A stretch of 64,000 nucleotides of DNA from JAPPLB01 sp965206655 (GTDB lineage Bacteria > Acidobacteriota > Terriglobia > Bryobacterales > UBA6623): contig CBDBKC010000037.1 of the NCBI GenBank assembly GCA_965206655.1, forward strand, positions 1 through 64,000, in the 5' to 3' direction. Shown here piece after piece: positions 1 through 7,651 of the stretch (position 1 is its first letter; each line of letters opens with the position of its first letter). The position numbers and the translations under genes were made by a program. The notes beneath the pieces are model-generated. The model searched no databases. It was not told the DNA's origin and saw only the letters and a program-made list of their open reading frames with translations.

Positions 1-53
1 AAGTGAAGAGCCCCTTTGTTACGCATGGATCTCCGGGACCCTACTTCAGCACC

Positions 54-580
54 TCAAACTCGAAAACCAACGCCTTGCCGCGGACAACAAAGCACAAGTA
101 GTGCCCAGAACTTGCGGAACGGCTTGGAGTTGTTCACGGCGAGTTCGAAGCCAAGCAGCTTCCAGAGGCGAAGAAGCTTCACCTGAACTTTCCGCTCCCG
201 CAACCGCGCGCGACTGTAGTAGCTGAAGGAGCCGTCTTCCGTGAAGTAGCGAAATGAGAAGGAGTTTAAGTGCCAGCGGTGAGTCGGGTCACAGAACGAG
301 CTGAAGTCTGTGTAATGAGGCGTCTCGATCACGATGCGCCCGCCCGGCCGCGAGATGCGGTGTACCTCTTCTACCGTGGCGATCACGTCCGCGACATGCT
401 CGATCACGTGGACAAGCCAGACTTCGCTGAAGGCGCTGTCCCGAAAGGGAAGCTTCCCCGAATCAATGTCCGCGACAACATCCGCTGCAGTGTCGCGGTT
501 GCGGTCGATGCCGATCGCGCCCGGACGCTTGTTGCGTCCGCACCAACATCGAGCACTAGTGGTGGAGGCGCTTCAGACAA
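54..580 (-). pseudogene. Class I SAM-dependent methyltransferase, frameshifted
   Basis: The intact 3' part (54-407) encodes the C-terminal half of a small class I methyltransferase, including a VIEHV segment and the post-motif stretch RPGGRIVIETPHY. Reading upstream in that frame gives CGRNKRPGAIGIDRN, whereas the matching glycine-rich motif I (PLVLDVG) lies one frame away near position 560. One base appears to be missing between VLDVG and CGRNK. No good ATG was found upstream; a TTG near 580 is the only candidate. Joined, the product would be about 175 residues, the size of short methyltransferases found in polysaccharide gene clusters. The substrate cannot be told. A sequencing error is the alternative to a real pseudogene. 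Confidence 0.55.
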
Positions 581-829
581 CCGTCACAATGTAACAGGAT
601 CGGTTTCCGGCCAGGCCGCGTGCCCCACCACCGCCCCAGGGCGCAACCCATCCCATCCGAACCCCGAACGCAAGTGAGGGCCCACCGCGCCCATCCCAGG
701 CCCCAAACCGAGCCGTGACCGTCAGGGAGCGGTCCAGCCCAACCCAGCAACCCCCGCCGAGAAGGGGCACGGCACGCCGTGCGCGTGGCCCCAGCAACCA
801 TAGATGGCCATACCCAGCAGAGCGATGAC
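581..829. repeat. Intergenic stretch with three dispersed repeat motifs
   Basis: No gene is supported here. The stretch carries three short motifs that recur elsewhere in the window. One is the motif around 656-678 (ccgaaccccgaacgcaagtg), which recurs near 9870. Another is gtgaccgtcagggagcggtcc at 715-735, which recurs near 53531 with one change. The third is a degenerate copy of the GGCACGGC/GCCGTGCC palindrome at 763-792, which recurs near 3697 and 41407. The clustering suggests an intergenic site that accumulates repeats. Confidence 0.6.
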
Positions 830-1000
830 TCAATCGTCGTCCCAACCGGAGTCGTCGCTGTTGCCCCAGTACCCTTGGAAGTCTTCGTTCGCAACACCGA
901 CGAACTTAGCGAGAATCCACATCACCATGAAGACCGCGCCCATCAGCAACTGCAGTTGATGTTCCGGGTCCCCAAACCATTCACTAAGCCATTCATTCAT
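830..1000 (-). CDS. Small putative membrane protein (56 aa)
   Basis: An ATG at 1000 opens a 56-codon frame ending at 830. The peptide starts MNEWLSEWFGDPEHQ, continues with about 20 hydrophobic residues (LQLLMGAVFMVMWILAKFVG) that could form one membrane helix, and ends in an acidic tail (NSDDSGWDDD). This amphipathic-hydrophobic-acidic layout looks like a real small membrane protein rather than a random frame. No clear Shine-Dalgarno site precedes it and I recognise no family. The rest of the gap to the FecR gene (1001-1194) shows nothing I can support. Confidence 0.4.
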   Translation of the reverse strand: MNEWLSEWFGDPEHQLQLLMGAVFMVMWILAKFVGVANEDFQGYWGNSDDSGWDDD

Positions 1001-1194
1001 TGAGCCAAGGGATTTCCACTGTCCTACCGCCGATTATCGTCCCCAAGGGGTGCAAAGACCGATAGGGCAGATGCCGTAGCCCGCGCAAAGAAACGGCTGA
1101 GGAAAGCAGGCCGGGCCTGGGGCCACCAAGAACCGTCTCTCCGGAAGCGGCAGAGCGCGGACAGACAGGGCGGCCCCAGGTCCCAACCGATCGG

Positions 1195-2058
1195 CTAGTG
1201 GCGCCGGCGGCGAAAGCCCCTATGTCCTCCGCGATGTCCCCCGCCGATGTGCCGGAAGCTTACTGAATAGCGCGGGGAGTAGTAGCGCGGGCGGTAGTAG
1301 CGGCCATAGCCGACACCAAGCCCATAGCCGTGGCGGCCATAGCCATAGCCGTAGCCACCCGAGATATATGAGGGGAACCAGGCGTAGCGTCGGCCCCTGT
1401 CGCGGTCAAGGACCTTATCGCGGCGCTTCGTCCACTCATCGAACTCATCCTTGGGCGACGCTTCCGCTACACGGACCGGCTCCCGCTCTCGGTCGCCATA
1501 AACAATCAACCGCCGGCCTTTCTCAAGCGTTCTGAATCCGCTCGGCGTGCCGACGTCGGCCTCACCCTTGCGTACCATCACGGTCGCTCGGTCGCCTTCC
1601 ACTTCCACCCGGTAGATCCCGGCCTTGAGAGGAATCACCGTAAGACTGCCGGCCCGGATTTCGACATCCGCCCGAGACTCTTTCCATTGACTCAAACCCG
1701 CGTGTCCCGACAGCAGTTCGAACTGGAACCGCCGGTTGCCAAGCTGCACAACCCGCAACTCAGAGTTAGCACTCAGACGAACGAAATTACCAGGATTGAG
1801 CTGGATCTCAGCTCGCGACGCTGCCCTTGTTTTGACAAGATCACCCGCGAATATCTCATCGCCCGCGTGCATAGCGAGCGTATCGCCTTCTCCGGTCGTC
1901 TTGGTTACTTCGCCATCCGCCACGCTCATATAGGCGACCCCCACAGCGGGCCGCTCGTTTCTGTAGTCGCCCCGATTTTCTCGGGGGCGGGCTTGTGCTG
2001 TCAGCGTGGCGGCGACGAGGGTGGCAATCGATAAGGCCAGTATTCGTTTCACACTCAT
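1195..2058 (-). CDS. FecR-domain exported protein with Gly/Tyr/Arg-rich tail
   Basis: The 287-residue product has an N-terminal signal peptide (MSVKRILALSIATLVAATL, probable cleavage after AQA). A FecR-like beta domain follows at about residues 40-140, with AGDEIFAGDLVKTRAASRAE and VRLSANSELRV typical of the family. The last 60 residues are rich in Gly, Tyr, Arg and His (GGYGYGYGRHGYG, HRGGHRGFRRRRH) and strongly basic. The ATG at 2058 is preferred over an upstream TTG because GGAGGG sits about 6 bases before it. FecR domains occur in sigma-factor regulators and in stand-alone envelope proteins; no ECF sigma or TonB gene is adjacent, so a structural or surface role is more likely. Function unknown. 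Confidence 0.75.
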   Translation of the reverse strand: MSVKRILALSIATLVAATLTAQARPRENRGDYRNERPAVGVAYMSVADGEVTKTTGEGDTLAMHAGDEIFAGDLVKTRAASRAEIQLNPGNFVRLSANSELRVVQLGNRRFQFELLSGHAGLSQWKESRADVEIRAGSLTVIPLKAGIYRVEVEGDRATVMVRKGEADVGTPSGFRTLEKGRRLIVYGDREREPVRVAEASPKDEFDEWTKRRDKVLDRDRGRRYAWFPSYISGGYGYGYGRHGYGLGVGYGRYYRPRYYSPRYSVSFRHIGGGHRGGHRGFRRRRH

Positions 2059-2346
2059 AATCAACCCTCCATGAAAGAAAATGTTGCGTCAGATCCTCTC
2101 GCACTCCGATCGCCAATCAGATAAATTGCTTCTTTTTCAGTTGGGTGACATCCGCCGACCCATCCCGCTGGTGGTGGAATTCGGCCGTTCCACCAGCTCT
2201 CCACGCCTGTTCCGCGGCTTGTCATCACGCATTCGATGTGATGGACAACGAAACGGATTGGGAGTACCTCACTCGGGCCCGCAACTCGGTTCTCGCGCCG
2301 GGCTTTGCTAGAATCACGCCAGAGATAGGCACAGGAGGTCAACTTC

Positions 2347-3675
2347 ATGTCCGATCAAAACGGCGTCAACCGGCGAGAGTTCGTGACGAGTGCGGTGGGT
2401 GTTTCCTCGGCCGCCGCGATGGCTTCGAGCGCCGCCGCGGCGACTCCGGCGGCCGGACGCGTGCTGGGGTCGAATGACCGCATCAACGTCGGATTCATCG
2501 GTGTCGGCGGTCGCGGAAGCAGCTTGCTGCGGCTCGTCCTCCGCATGGCCGAAGAGCGTGAAGACATCAGAGTGACCGCCGTCTGCGATGTTTACGAGAA
2601 GCGCAAGCGTCTCGCCCAGGAACGCTCCGGGGCCGAGTTCGCAACGCTCGATTACCGCGAGGTGCTGGCGCGTCCCGATGTGGACGCGGTCGTCGTGGCG
2701 ACACCCGACCACTGGCACGGCCAGATCGCTCTCGACGCTCTCGACCGGGGCAAAGACGTCTACCTCGAAAAACCGATGTGCCACACCATCGAGGAAGCGC
2801 GCAAAGTTGCTGAGAAGGTGAAGCAAACCAAGGGCGTACTCCAAGTCGGCTCGCAGACCACGTCCGCGCGCCAATGGTGGAAGGCGCGTAAGGCGATCGC
2901 CGATGGCATGATCGGTCGGCTGTTGACAAGTCAGGGCTCCTATCACCGCAACTCGGTCCGTGGCGAGTGGAACTATACAATCGATCCCGACGCCGGGCCG
3001 GCGGGCAAGGGCGAGAACCACATCGACTGGAAAACCTGGCTTGGTCCGGCGTCGACACGCGCCTGGGACCCAGAGCGGTTCTTCCGCTTTCGCAAGTATT
3101 GGGACTACTCAGGCGGCATCGCGACCGATCTTTTCTACCACGTGGTCGCGCCACTCAATATCTGCTGGGAGGCGCCACAGTTCCCGTACCGCGTAATGGC
3201 GAGTGGCGGGATCTATGCGTTCAAAGACCGCGAAGTGCCCGATACCTTCAACCTGCTGGCCGATTTTGCCAAGGGACACAGCCTCGTGCTCAGCTCTTCC
3301 ATGGCGAACTCCACGCACATTCCCGGCCTACTGCGCGGCCAGCATGGAACCATCACCATGGTCGACCACGGCAAGTTCGAAGGCCGCACCGACCACATCA
3401 CTGTGGCGGGGGAGCGGGCGTACCTTGATGACTTCGTCTCCAAGTGGGGTTATCAATCGGTCGATATCCCCGTGGAGGAGACGCCTCGGGACGCCCACAT
3501 GTCGAACTTCTTCGAGTGCATGCGAACACGCGAGAAACCCGTACTCGACGCCGACACCGCCTATCGCGCGCAGGTCACCATTTCAATGTCCGTGCAAAGC
3601 TACAGGCAGGGCAAGGTGCTGTACTTCGATCCCGATCGCGAGCGCGTCGTTGACAAACCGCCGCGGCCGGCCTAA
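2347..3675 (+). CDS. Gfo/Idh/MocA family oxidoreductase, Tat-exported
   Basis: The 442-residue protein begins with a twin-arginine signal (NRREFV at residues 8-13, then an Ala-rich hydrophobic stretch). A Rossmann nucleotide-binding motif GFIGVGGRGS lies near residue 50, and the family EKP motif (YLEKPMC) is at residues 139-145. The C-terminal half is the alpha/beta substrate domain of the Gfo/Idh/MocA family. Members oxidise or reduce sugars, inositols or similar polyols with NAD(P); the substrate is not predictable here. Tat export of a folded, cofactor-loaded enzyme is common for this family in Acidobacteriota and Planctomycetes. Start supported by AGGAGG upstream. No operon partner in the same direction before coaD. 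Confidence 0.9.
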   Translation: MSDQNGVNRREFVTSAVGVSSAAAMASSAAAATPAAGRVLGSNDRINVGFIGVGGRGSSLLRLVLRMAEEREDIRVTAVCDVYEKRKRLAQERSGAEFATLDYREVLARPDVDAVVVATPDHWHGQIALDALDRGKDVYLEKPMCHTIEEARKVAEKVKQTKGVLQVGSQTTSARQWWKARKAIADGMIGRLLTSQGSYHRNSVRGEWNYTIDPDAGPAGKGENHIDWKTWLGPASTRAWDPERFFRFRKYWDYSGGIATDLFYHVVAPLNICWEAPQFPYRVMASGGIYAFKDREVPDTFNLLADFAKGHSLVLSSSMANSTHIPGLLRGQHGTITMVDHGKFEGRTDHITVAGERAYLDDFVSKWGYQSVDIPVEETPRDAHMSNFFECMRTREKPVLDADTAYRAQVTISMSVQSYRQGKVLYFDPDRERVVDKPPRPA

Positions 3676-3695
3676 AGCCCCCCGGCACGAAATGT

Positions 3696-3725
3696 AGGGG
3701 CACGGCATGCCGTGCCTGCGGCCCC
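3696..3725. repeat. Dispersed palindrome GGCACGGCATGCCGTGCC
   Basis: A perfect 18-base palindrome (3699-3716) within AGGGG...CCCCT flanks, directly downstream of the oxidoreductase. The same palindrome occurs at 41407-41424 and in degenerate form at 763-792. The rest of the 3676-3859 gap shows nothing else I can support. Confidence 0.75.
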
Positions 3726-3859
3726 TCGAATAGTCTGGTTGCGCCTTCCGTGAACCGCATTCCCTCAAAGGACTCCTTCTTAGGTGCGGATCAGGCCACT
3801 ACGCCCACCGTGCCGGTTCTATGCGATCCTGAAGCCTGCCGGTCGGCATTTCCCGTCAC

Positions 3860-4351
3860 GTGACGAAGCGCAACACCATCATCTACCCGGGCTCGTTCGA
3901 TCCCCCCACCAACGGTCACCTAGACCTCACAGCCCGCGCCGCCACGCTCTTCGACGAAGTCGTCGTCGCCGTCCTGAGTCACGACCGCAAAGACCCCTTG
4001 TTCACAGTCGAGGAGCGGGTCGAAATGCTGCGCGGCGCCGGCGTCCATCTACCCAACGTCAGCGTCGAGAGTTTCGACGGGTTGCTCGTCGACTTCGTAC
4101 GCGCCAAAGGCGCCCGCCTGATCCTGCGCGGCATCCGTGCGGTGTCAGACTATGAGTATGAGCTTCAGATGGCGCTCATGAACCGCAAGCTCTCACCGGA
4201 CCTTGAGACGGTGTTCATGCTGCCCGCGGAAGCCTACAGCTACGTCAGCTCGCGGCTTGTCAAGGAGGTCTGGGGACTCGGCGGCGACATCCATGATCTT
4301 GTGCCCGACATTGTCGAGAAGCGCCTGCAACAGAAGAGAGGAAAGCCCTAA
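3860..4351 (+). CDS. coaD: Phosphopantetheine adenylyltransferase
   Basis: This 163-residue enzyme transfers AMP from ATP to 4'-phosphopantetheine, the penultimate step of coenzyme A synthesis in the cytoplasm. Length is normal for bacterial CoaD. It opens with the family signature YPGSFDPPTNGH, whose T17-x-x-H20 binds the ATP phosphates, and has the C-terminal SYVSSRLVKE segment equivalent to ISSTxVRE. LILRGIRAVSDYEYE is also diagnostic. The start is GTG; no in-frame ATG would keep the YPGSFDP motif. The aminotransferase gene begins 6 bases after its stop, so the two are probably cotranscribed. Confidence 0.95.
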   Translation: MTKRNTIIYPGSFDPPTNGHLDLTARAATLFDEVVVAVLSHDRKDPLFTVEERVEMLRGAGVHLPNVSVESFDGLLVDFVRAKGARLILRGIRAVSDYEYELQMALMNRKLSPDLETVFMLPAEAYSYVSSRLVKEVWGLGGDIHDLVPDIVEKRLQQKRGKP

Positions 4352-4357
4352 GCAGCA

Positions 4358-5534
4358 ATGCAATTGACGAATCGAATTTCGAGCATCAGCGAGTCCGCCA
4401 CCATGGCCGTGGCCGCCAAAGCGGCCAAGCTCAAAGCGGAGGGCGTCGATGTCGTGGCGTTCGGCGCGGGTGAGCCCGATTTCGCCACGCCCGACAACAT
4501 CAAGCAAGCCGCCCATCCGCGCATTGGACGAAAACTTCACGAAGTACACCGCCGCCGGCGGCATCCCCGAGCTCAAGAAAGCCATCTGCGACTGGCACAC
4601 GGCCAACTTCGCTACCGACTACGCCCCCAACGAATGCATTGCCTGCGTCGGCGCCAAACACGTCATCTTCAACACCATGGCCGCTCTGATCCAGCAGGGC
4701 GACGAGGTCATTATCCCCGCGCCGTACTGGGTCACATTCTACGACGTGGTCAAATTCCACGGCGGCAAGCCCGTCATCGTTCAGACCAGCGAGGACGAAG
4801 GTTTTCGGCTCTCCGCCGGCGACATCGAGAAAGCACTCACCGACCGCACCAAGCTTGTCATCGTGAACTCGCCCAGCAACCCCAGCGGCGCCGTCGTCTC
4901 GCCCGAGGAGTTCGAGAAGATCTACAGCCTCGTCGCCGCGCGCGGCGCCATGCTCCTCGCCGACGAGTGCTACAGCCACTTCATCTACAACGGCGATCCG
5001 TTCTCGATCGCCTCTGTCAAAGGCTCGAAACCGAACTTAGTGGTCGCCGGCTCGATGTCCAAGACCTTCGCGATGACCGGATGGCGGCTAGGCTATGCAC
5101 TCGCACCGGCCCCGCTGATATCCGCGATCAACAAGCTGCAAAGCCACTCGACCTCGAACCCAACGTCCATCGCGCAAAAGGCGGCCATCGAGGGGCTCAC
5201 CGGCCCGCAGGACTCCATCCCGCAAATGCTCGCCGAATACCGCAAGCGCCGCGACTACGTGATCCCGACGCTCAGAGACATGCCCGGTGTCCGCTGCGCC
5301 GAACCCGGCGGAGCGTTCTACGCCTACCCGAACATCGGCGCCTTCCTCGGCAAGAACGGCATCGAGACACCACTCGATTTTTCCGCGGCACTGCTCGAAC
5401 AAGCGCACGTCGCCGTCGTGCCCAGCGAGGCCTTCGGGACAAAAGAACACGTGCGTATTTCCTACGCCACCTCGATGCACGAGATCGAGCGCGGCCTCGA
5501 CCGAATTCGCAAGTTCCTTGCAGAACTAGCTTGA
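4358..5534 (+). pseudogene. Aspartate/aromatic aminotransferase, single-base frameshift
   Basis: A class I/II PLP-dependent aminotransferase (aspartate aminotransferase type, about 390 residues when joined). The first 52 codons encode MQLTNRISSISESATMAVAAK...DFATPDNIKQAA, then the frame shifts. The remainder (RALDENFTKYTAAGG onward) is read one frame over, to the stop at 5534. The extra base is a C in gccgcccatc at about 4512-4516. The rest is complete: YTAAGGIPELK, SPSNPSG, the PLP-lysine motif SMSKTFAMTGWRLGY and the C-terminal arginine segment HVRISYA. One extra base in an otherwise pristine gene suggests recent inactivation or a sequencing/assembly error. It sits between coaD and manA in a tight run. 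Confidence 0.85.
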
Positions 5535-6670
5535 CCGAACTCTATCCGCTACGCCTCCCGCCGTCTTTCCGCGAGCGCATCTGGGGCTCATACGATCTCG
5601 CTCCCGTTTTCGGAAGACAGGAGCGGAAAATCGGCGAGGCCTGGTACTCCTTCGACGAAAACATCATCGCCAACGGCCCACTCAAAGGCCGCACCCTCGC
5701 CGAGTTGATCGCCGAGTACGGCCACAGATTGACCGGTGGGTCCGACCCGTCCGTGGCCCCGAAGAATCGGGGGCTGTCCCAAGCGACGCCTTCAGAACCC
5801 TTTTCCGAGAGCGAACCACAAGCGGCGCGAAGCGGACTGTCCTCATTTTTTCGCGGCCCCACAGCAAACACCTTCCCCATCCTAGCCAAACTCCTCTTCA
5901 CATCCGACCGTCTCTCCGTCCAGGTCCATCCAAACGACGACTACGCCCAAGCGCACGAAGGCAGCCCCGGCAAAACCGAGATGTGGTACGTCCTTGCAGC
6001 CGAGCCCGGTGCAAGCGTCGCTCTAGGCCTCACAAAAACGCTGTCGGGCGATGAGCTTCGCCAAGCCGCCTTAAGCGGCGAAATCGAAAAATACCTCAAC
6101 TGGGTCAAAGTCCACCCCGGACAAACCATCTTCGTTCCCGCCGGCACCCTGCACGCCATCGGCCCCGGACTTGTGCTCTGCGAGATCCAGCAGAACTCCG
6201 ACGTCACCTACCGCTTCTACGACTTCGGCCGCCTCGACGCCGACGGCCAACCGCGCGAGCTTCACATCGACAAAGCCGTCGATGTCACCGAGCAGCAACC
6301 CCACCCCGGCCCCACCGAGCCCGTCCGCATCCCCGACACAGACTGGACTCGCGAGCTACTCGTAGCCTGCCCTTACTTCAACGTCGAACATTGGTCTTTG
6401 GAACACCCGATCACCTATCCCGACCATCCCGGCCAAGCCGACCTGCTCATCTTCCTCGAGGGCGAAGGCGCCCTCGCCGGCCACCCCTACGCCCCCGGCG
6501 AAGCCTACCTCCTCCCTGCCGCGCTGGACCAACTCGAACTCACCCCAAAATCCCCCACCAAAGCCAATCCGCGCCTACATCCCAAGCCAAGAACCCCCGA
6601 CAACAGAAACGGAGCCGCGCATGTCAATAAGCGGGCCCGCGGGCCAACGCCCGCGGAACAACGCCGATAA
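5531..6670 (+). CDS. manA: Class I mannose-6-phosphate isomerase with in-frame repeat insertion
   Basis: Interconverts mannose 6-phosphate and fructose 6-phosphate using zinc, feeding mannosylated polysaccharide synthesis. Hallmarks are SVQVHPND (zinc ligand His), GKTEMWYVL and FVPAGTLHAIG. The 379-residue frame starts at TTG 5531, overlapping the aminotransferase TGA, and is the only start matching the family N-terminus (RIWGSYDLAPVFG). Between EYGHRLTG and PTANTFPILAKLLF lie about 40 residues that do not belong to the family. They are encoded by a copy of a dispersed inverted-repeat element (5755-5860) that keeps the frame open. The C-terminal end (KRARGPTPAEQRR) also looks like read-through of intergenic sequence. 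Confidence 0.85.
   Translation: MTELYPLRLPPSFRERIWGSYDLAPVFGRQERKIGEAWYSFDENIIANGPLKGRTLAELIAEYGHRLTGGSDPSVAPKNRGLSQATPSEPFSESEPQAARSGLSSFFRGPTANTFPILAKLLFTSDRLSVQVHPNDDYAQAHEGSPGKTEMWYVLAAEPGASVALGLTKTLSGDELRQAALSGEIEKYLNWVKVHPGQTIFVPAGTLHAIGPGLVLCEIQQNSDVTYRFYDFGRLDADGQPRELHIDKAVDVTEQQPHPGPTEPVRIPDTDWTRELLVACPYFNVEHWSLEHPITYPDHPGQADLLIFLEGEGALAGHPYAPGEAYLLPAALDQLELTPKSPTKANPRLHPKPRTPDNRNGAAHVNKRARGPTPAEQRR
5755..5860. repeat. REP-like inverted-repeat element inside manA
   Basis: One of at least four copies of an element of about 100 bases. It has half-sites gggggctgtcccaagcgacg and gcggcgcgaagcggactgtc and a T-run (attttttcgcgg). Related copies lie at 20117-20215, 36471-36579 and 56050-56172, with a partial copy near 53960-54095. 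Unlike the others, this one lies within a coding sequence. Confidence 0.75.
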
Positions 6671-6732
6671 CAACGATCAACCAGAGTGACCCTCCGGCCG
6701 CCGTGCTAACGTAGTGGCGCAAGGCTTGGGAC

Positions 6733-7146
6733 GTGACACGGAAAGACTTCCAGGAACTCGCTGAAATTCGTCTCGTCGATGCCCGCGCGCTCCTGCGGGC
6801 CAAGCGCTACGACGGTGCCTACTATCTCGCGGGCTACGCCGTCGAATGCGCGCTGAAAGCATGCGTCGCACGAAGTATAAGACGATACGATATTCCGGAC
6901 CGATCCTTCGTAAACAAGGTCTACACGCATGACTTGGCGGAATTGGTTCGGCTAGGTGGAGTCGAAGACAAGTTCAGGCGCGCGCAGCGGAAGAATCCCA
7001 AGCTTCAGATCAATTGGAACATCGCGAAGGGCTGGAGTGAGCAGTCCCGCTACCAAAAGCAGGAAAAGCAGCTAGCTGAGAAAATGGTGGATGCGGTGAG
7101 CAATCCGCAACATGGAGTGTTGCAATGCTTAAGAAAGTTCTGGTGA
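6733..7146 (+). CDS. HEPN-domain protein
   Basis: A 137-residue all-helical protein. The segment DGAYYLAGYAVECALKACVA followed by YTHDLAELV is typical of HEPN-domain proteins, which form helical dimers and often act as RNases or as partners of nucleotidyltransferases in toxin-antitoxin-like pairs. GTG start at 6733. No minimal nucleotidyltransferase motif (GSxxxG) is found next to it. Instead the next gene overlaps its 3' end by 22 bases, so the two are almost certainly translated together. A toxin role is only inference; the RxxxxH active motif of RNase HEPN proteins is not clearly present. Confidence 0.7.
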   Translation: MTRKDFQELAEIRLVDARALLRAKRYDGAYYLAGYAVECALKACVARSIRRYDIPDRSFVNKVYTHDLAELVRLGGVEDKFRRAQRKNPKLQINWNIAKGWSEQSRYQKQEKQLAEKMVDAVSNPQHGVLQCLRKFW

Positions 7147-7508
7147 GGGAACTCATCGAAGACGGCGAGCGCCTTCTACTCGAATTGAAACAGCGTGATT
7201 TTCCCGTCACGGCTGCGTTCTGGGTAGACATGCCTGAGCTGGACTATTGGAGGCTCGTGGTGGCTACTTCGATCGTCAACGAGCGGGGACCGGACGTCGC
7301 GTACCGAGTTTTGCGCGACGCACTCAATCTGATTCAACCCCAAGAGCTGGCGCTGGACGATATATTCGTTGTAAGCTCCGACGGCGATGATTACCACGCC
7401 TACCTATCGGTGCTGCGAGGCGGCTACCCGGCGGGAACTAGAAGCGCTTCGGGCAAAGTGCCTCGCGTCGTCTTCGAGGATTCCTACGTTTATCAGGTTG
7501 CCCGTTAG
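7125..7508 (+). CDS. Unknown protein overlapping the HEPN gene
   Basis: A 127-residue soluble protein starting with ATG 7125 behind a GGAG site about 7 bases upstream. It overlaps the HEPN gene by 22 bases. The sequence (MLKKVLVRELIEDGERLLLE, then FWVDMPELDYWRLVVATSIV and DDIFVVSSDGDDYHAYLSVL) suggests an alpha/beta fold; no signal peptide or membrane segment. I do not recognise the family. Coupling to a HEPN gene suggests it is the functional partner of that protein. Confidence 0.65.
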   Translation: MLKKVLVRELIEDGERLLLELKQRDFPVTAAFWVDMPELDYWRLVVATSIVNERGPDVAYRVLRDALNLIQPQELALDDIFVVSSDGDDYHAYLSVLRGGYPAGTRSASGKVPRVVFEDSYVYQVAR

Positions 7509-7537
7509 CGGCGTCGCCCATTTGGGAACGTCTTCGT

Positions 7538-7632
7538 GGAAGCTAGACTCGGCCGGTGCCGGGTGCGGTCTTCAAAACCGTTGTTTGTCGTTCTGCGGCA
7601 AAGGTGGGTTCGACTCCCACTAGCTTCCGCCA
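7538..7632 (+). tRNA. selC: tRNA-Sec (UCA anticodon)
   Basis: A 95-base cloverleaf with an 8-bp acceptor stem (GGAAGCTA paired to TAGCTTCC) followed by GCCA. It has a long D stem (ggccggtgccggg region) and an anticodon stem gcggt/accgt closing the loop cttcaaa, which presents TCA. A long variable arm and the T arm ggtgggttcgactccc complete it. The long acceptor stem, large variable arm and UCA anticodon are specific to selenocysteine tRNA. SelA, SelB and SelD genes are not in the window. A UGA-containing thioredoxin-fold gene 18 kb downstream is a likely user. Confidence 0.93.
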
Positions 7633-7651
7633 TTCCTAACGTGAATCAACC

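Noticed and set aside
2314..3021. Long minus-strand frames opposite the Gfo/Idh gene
   Set aside because: They are shadows created by the GC-rich third positions of the real gene; no motifs or ribosome sites.
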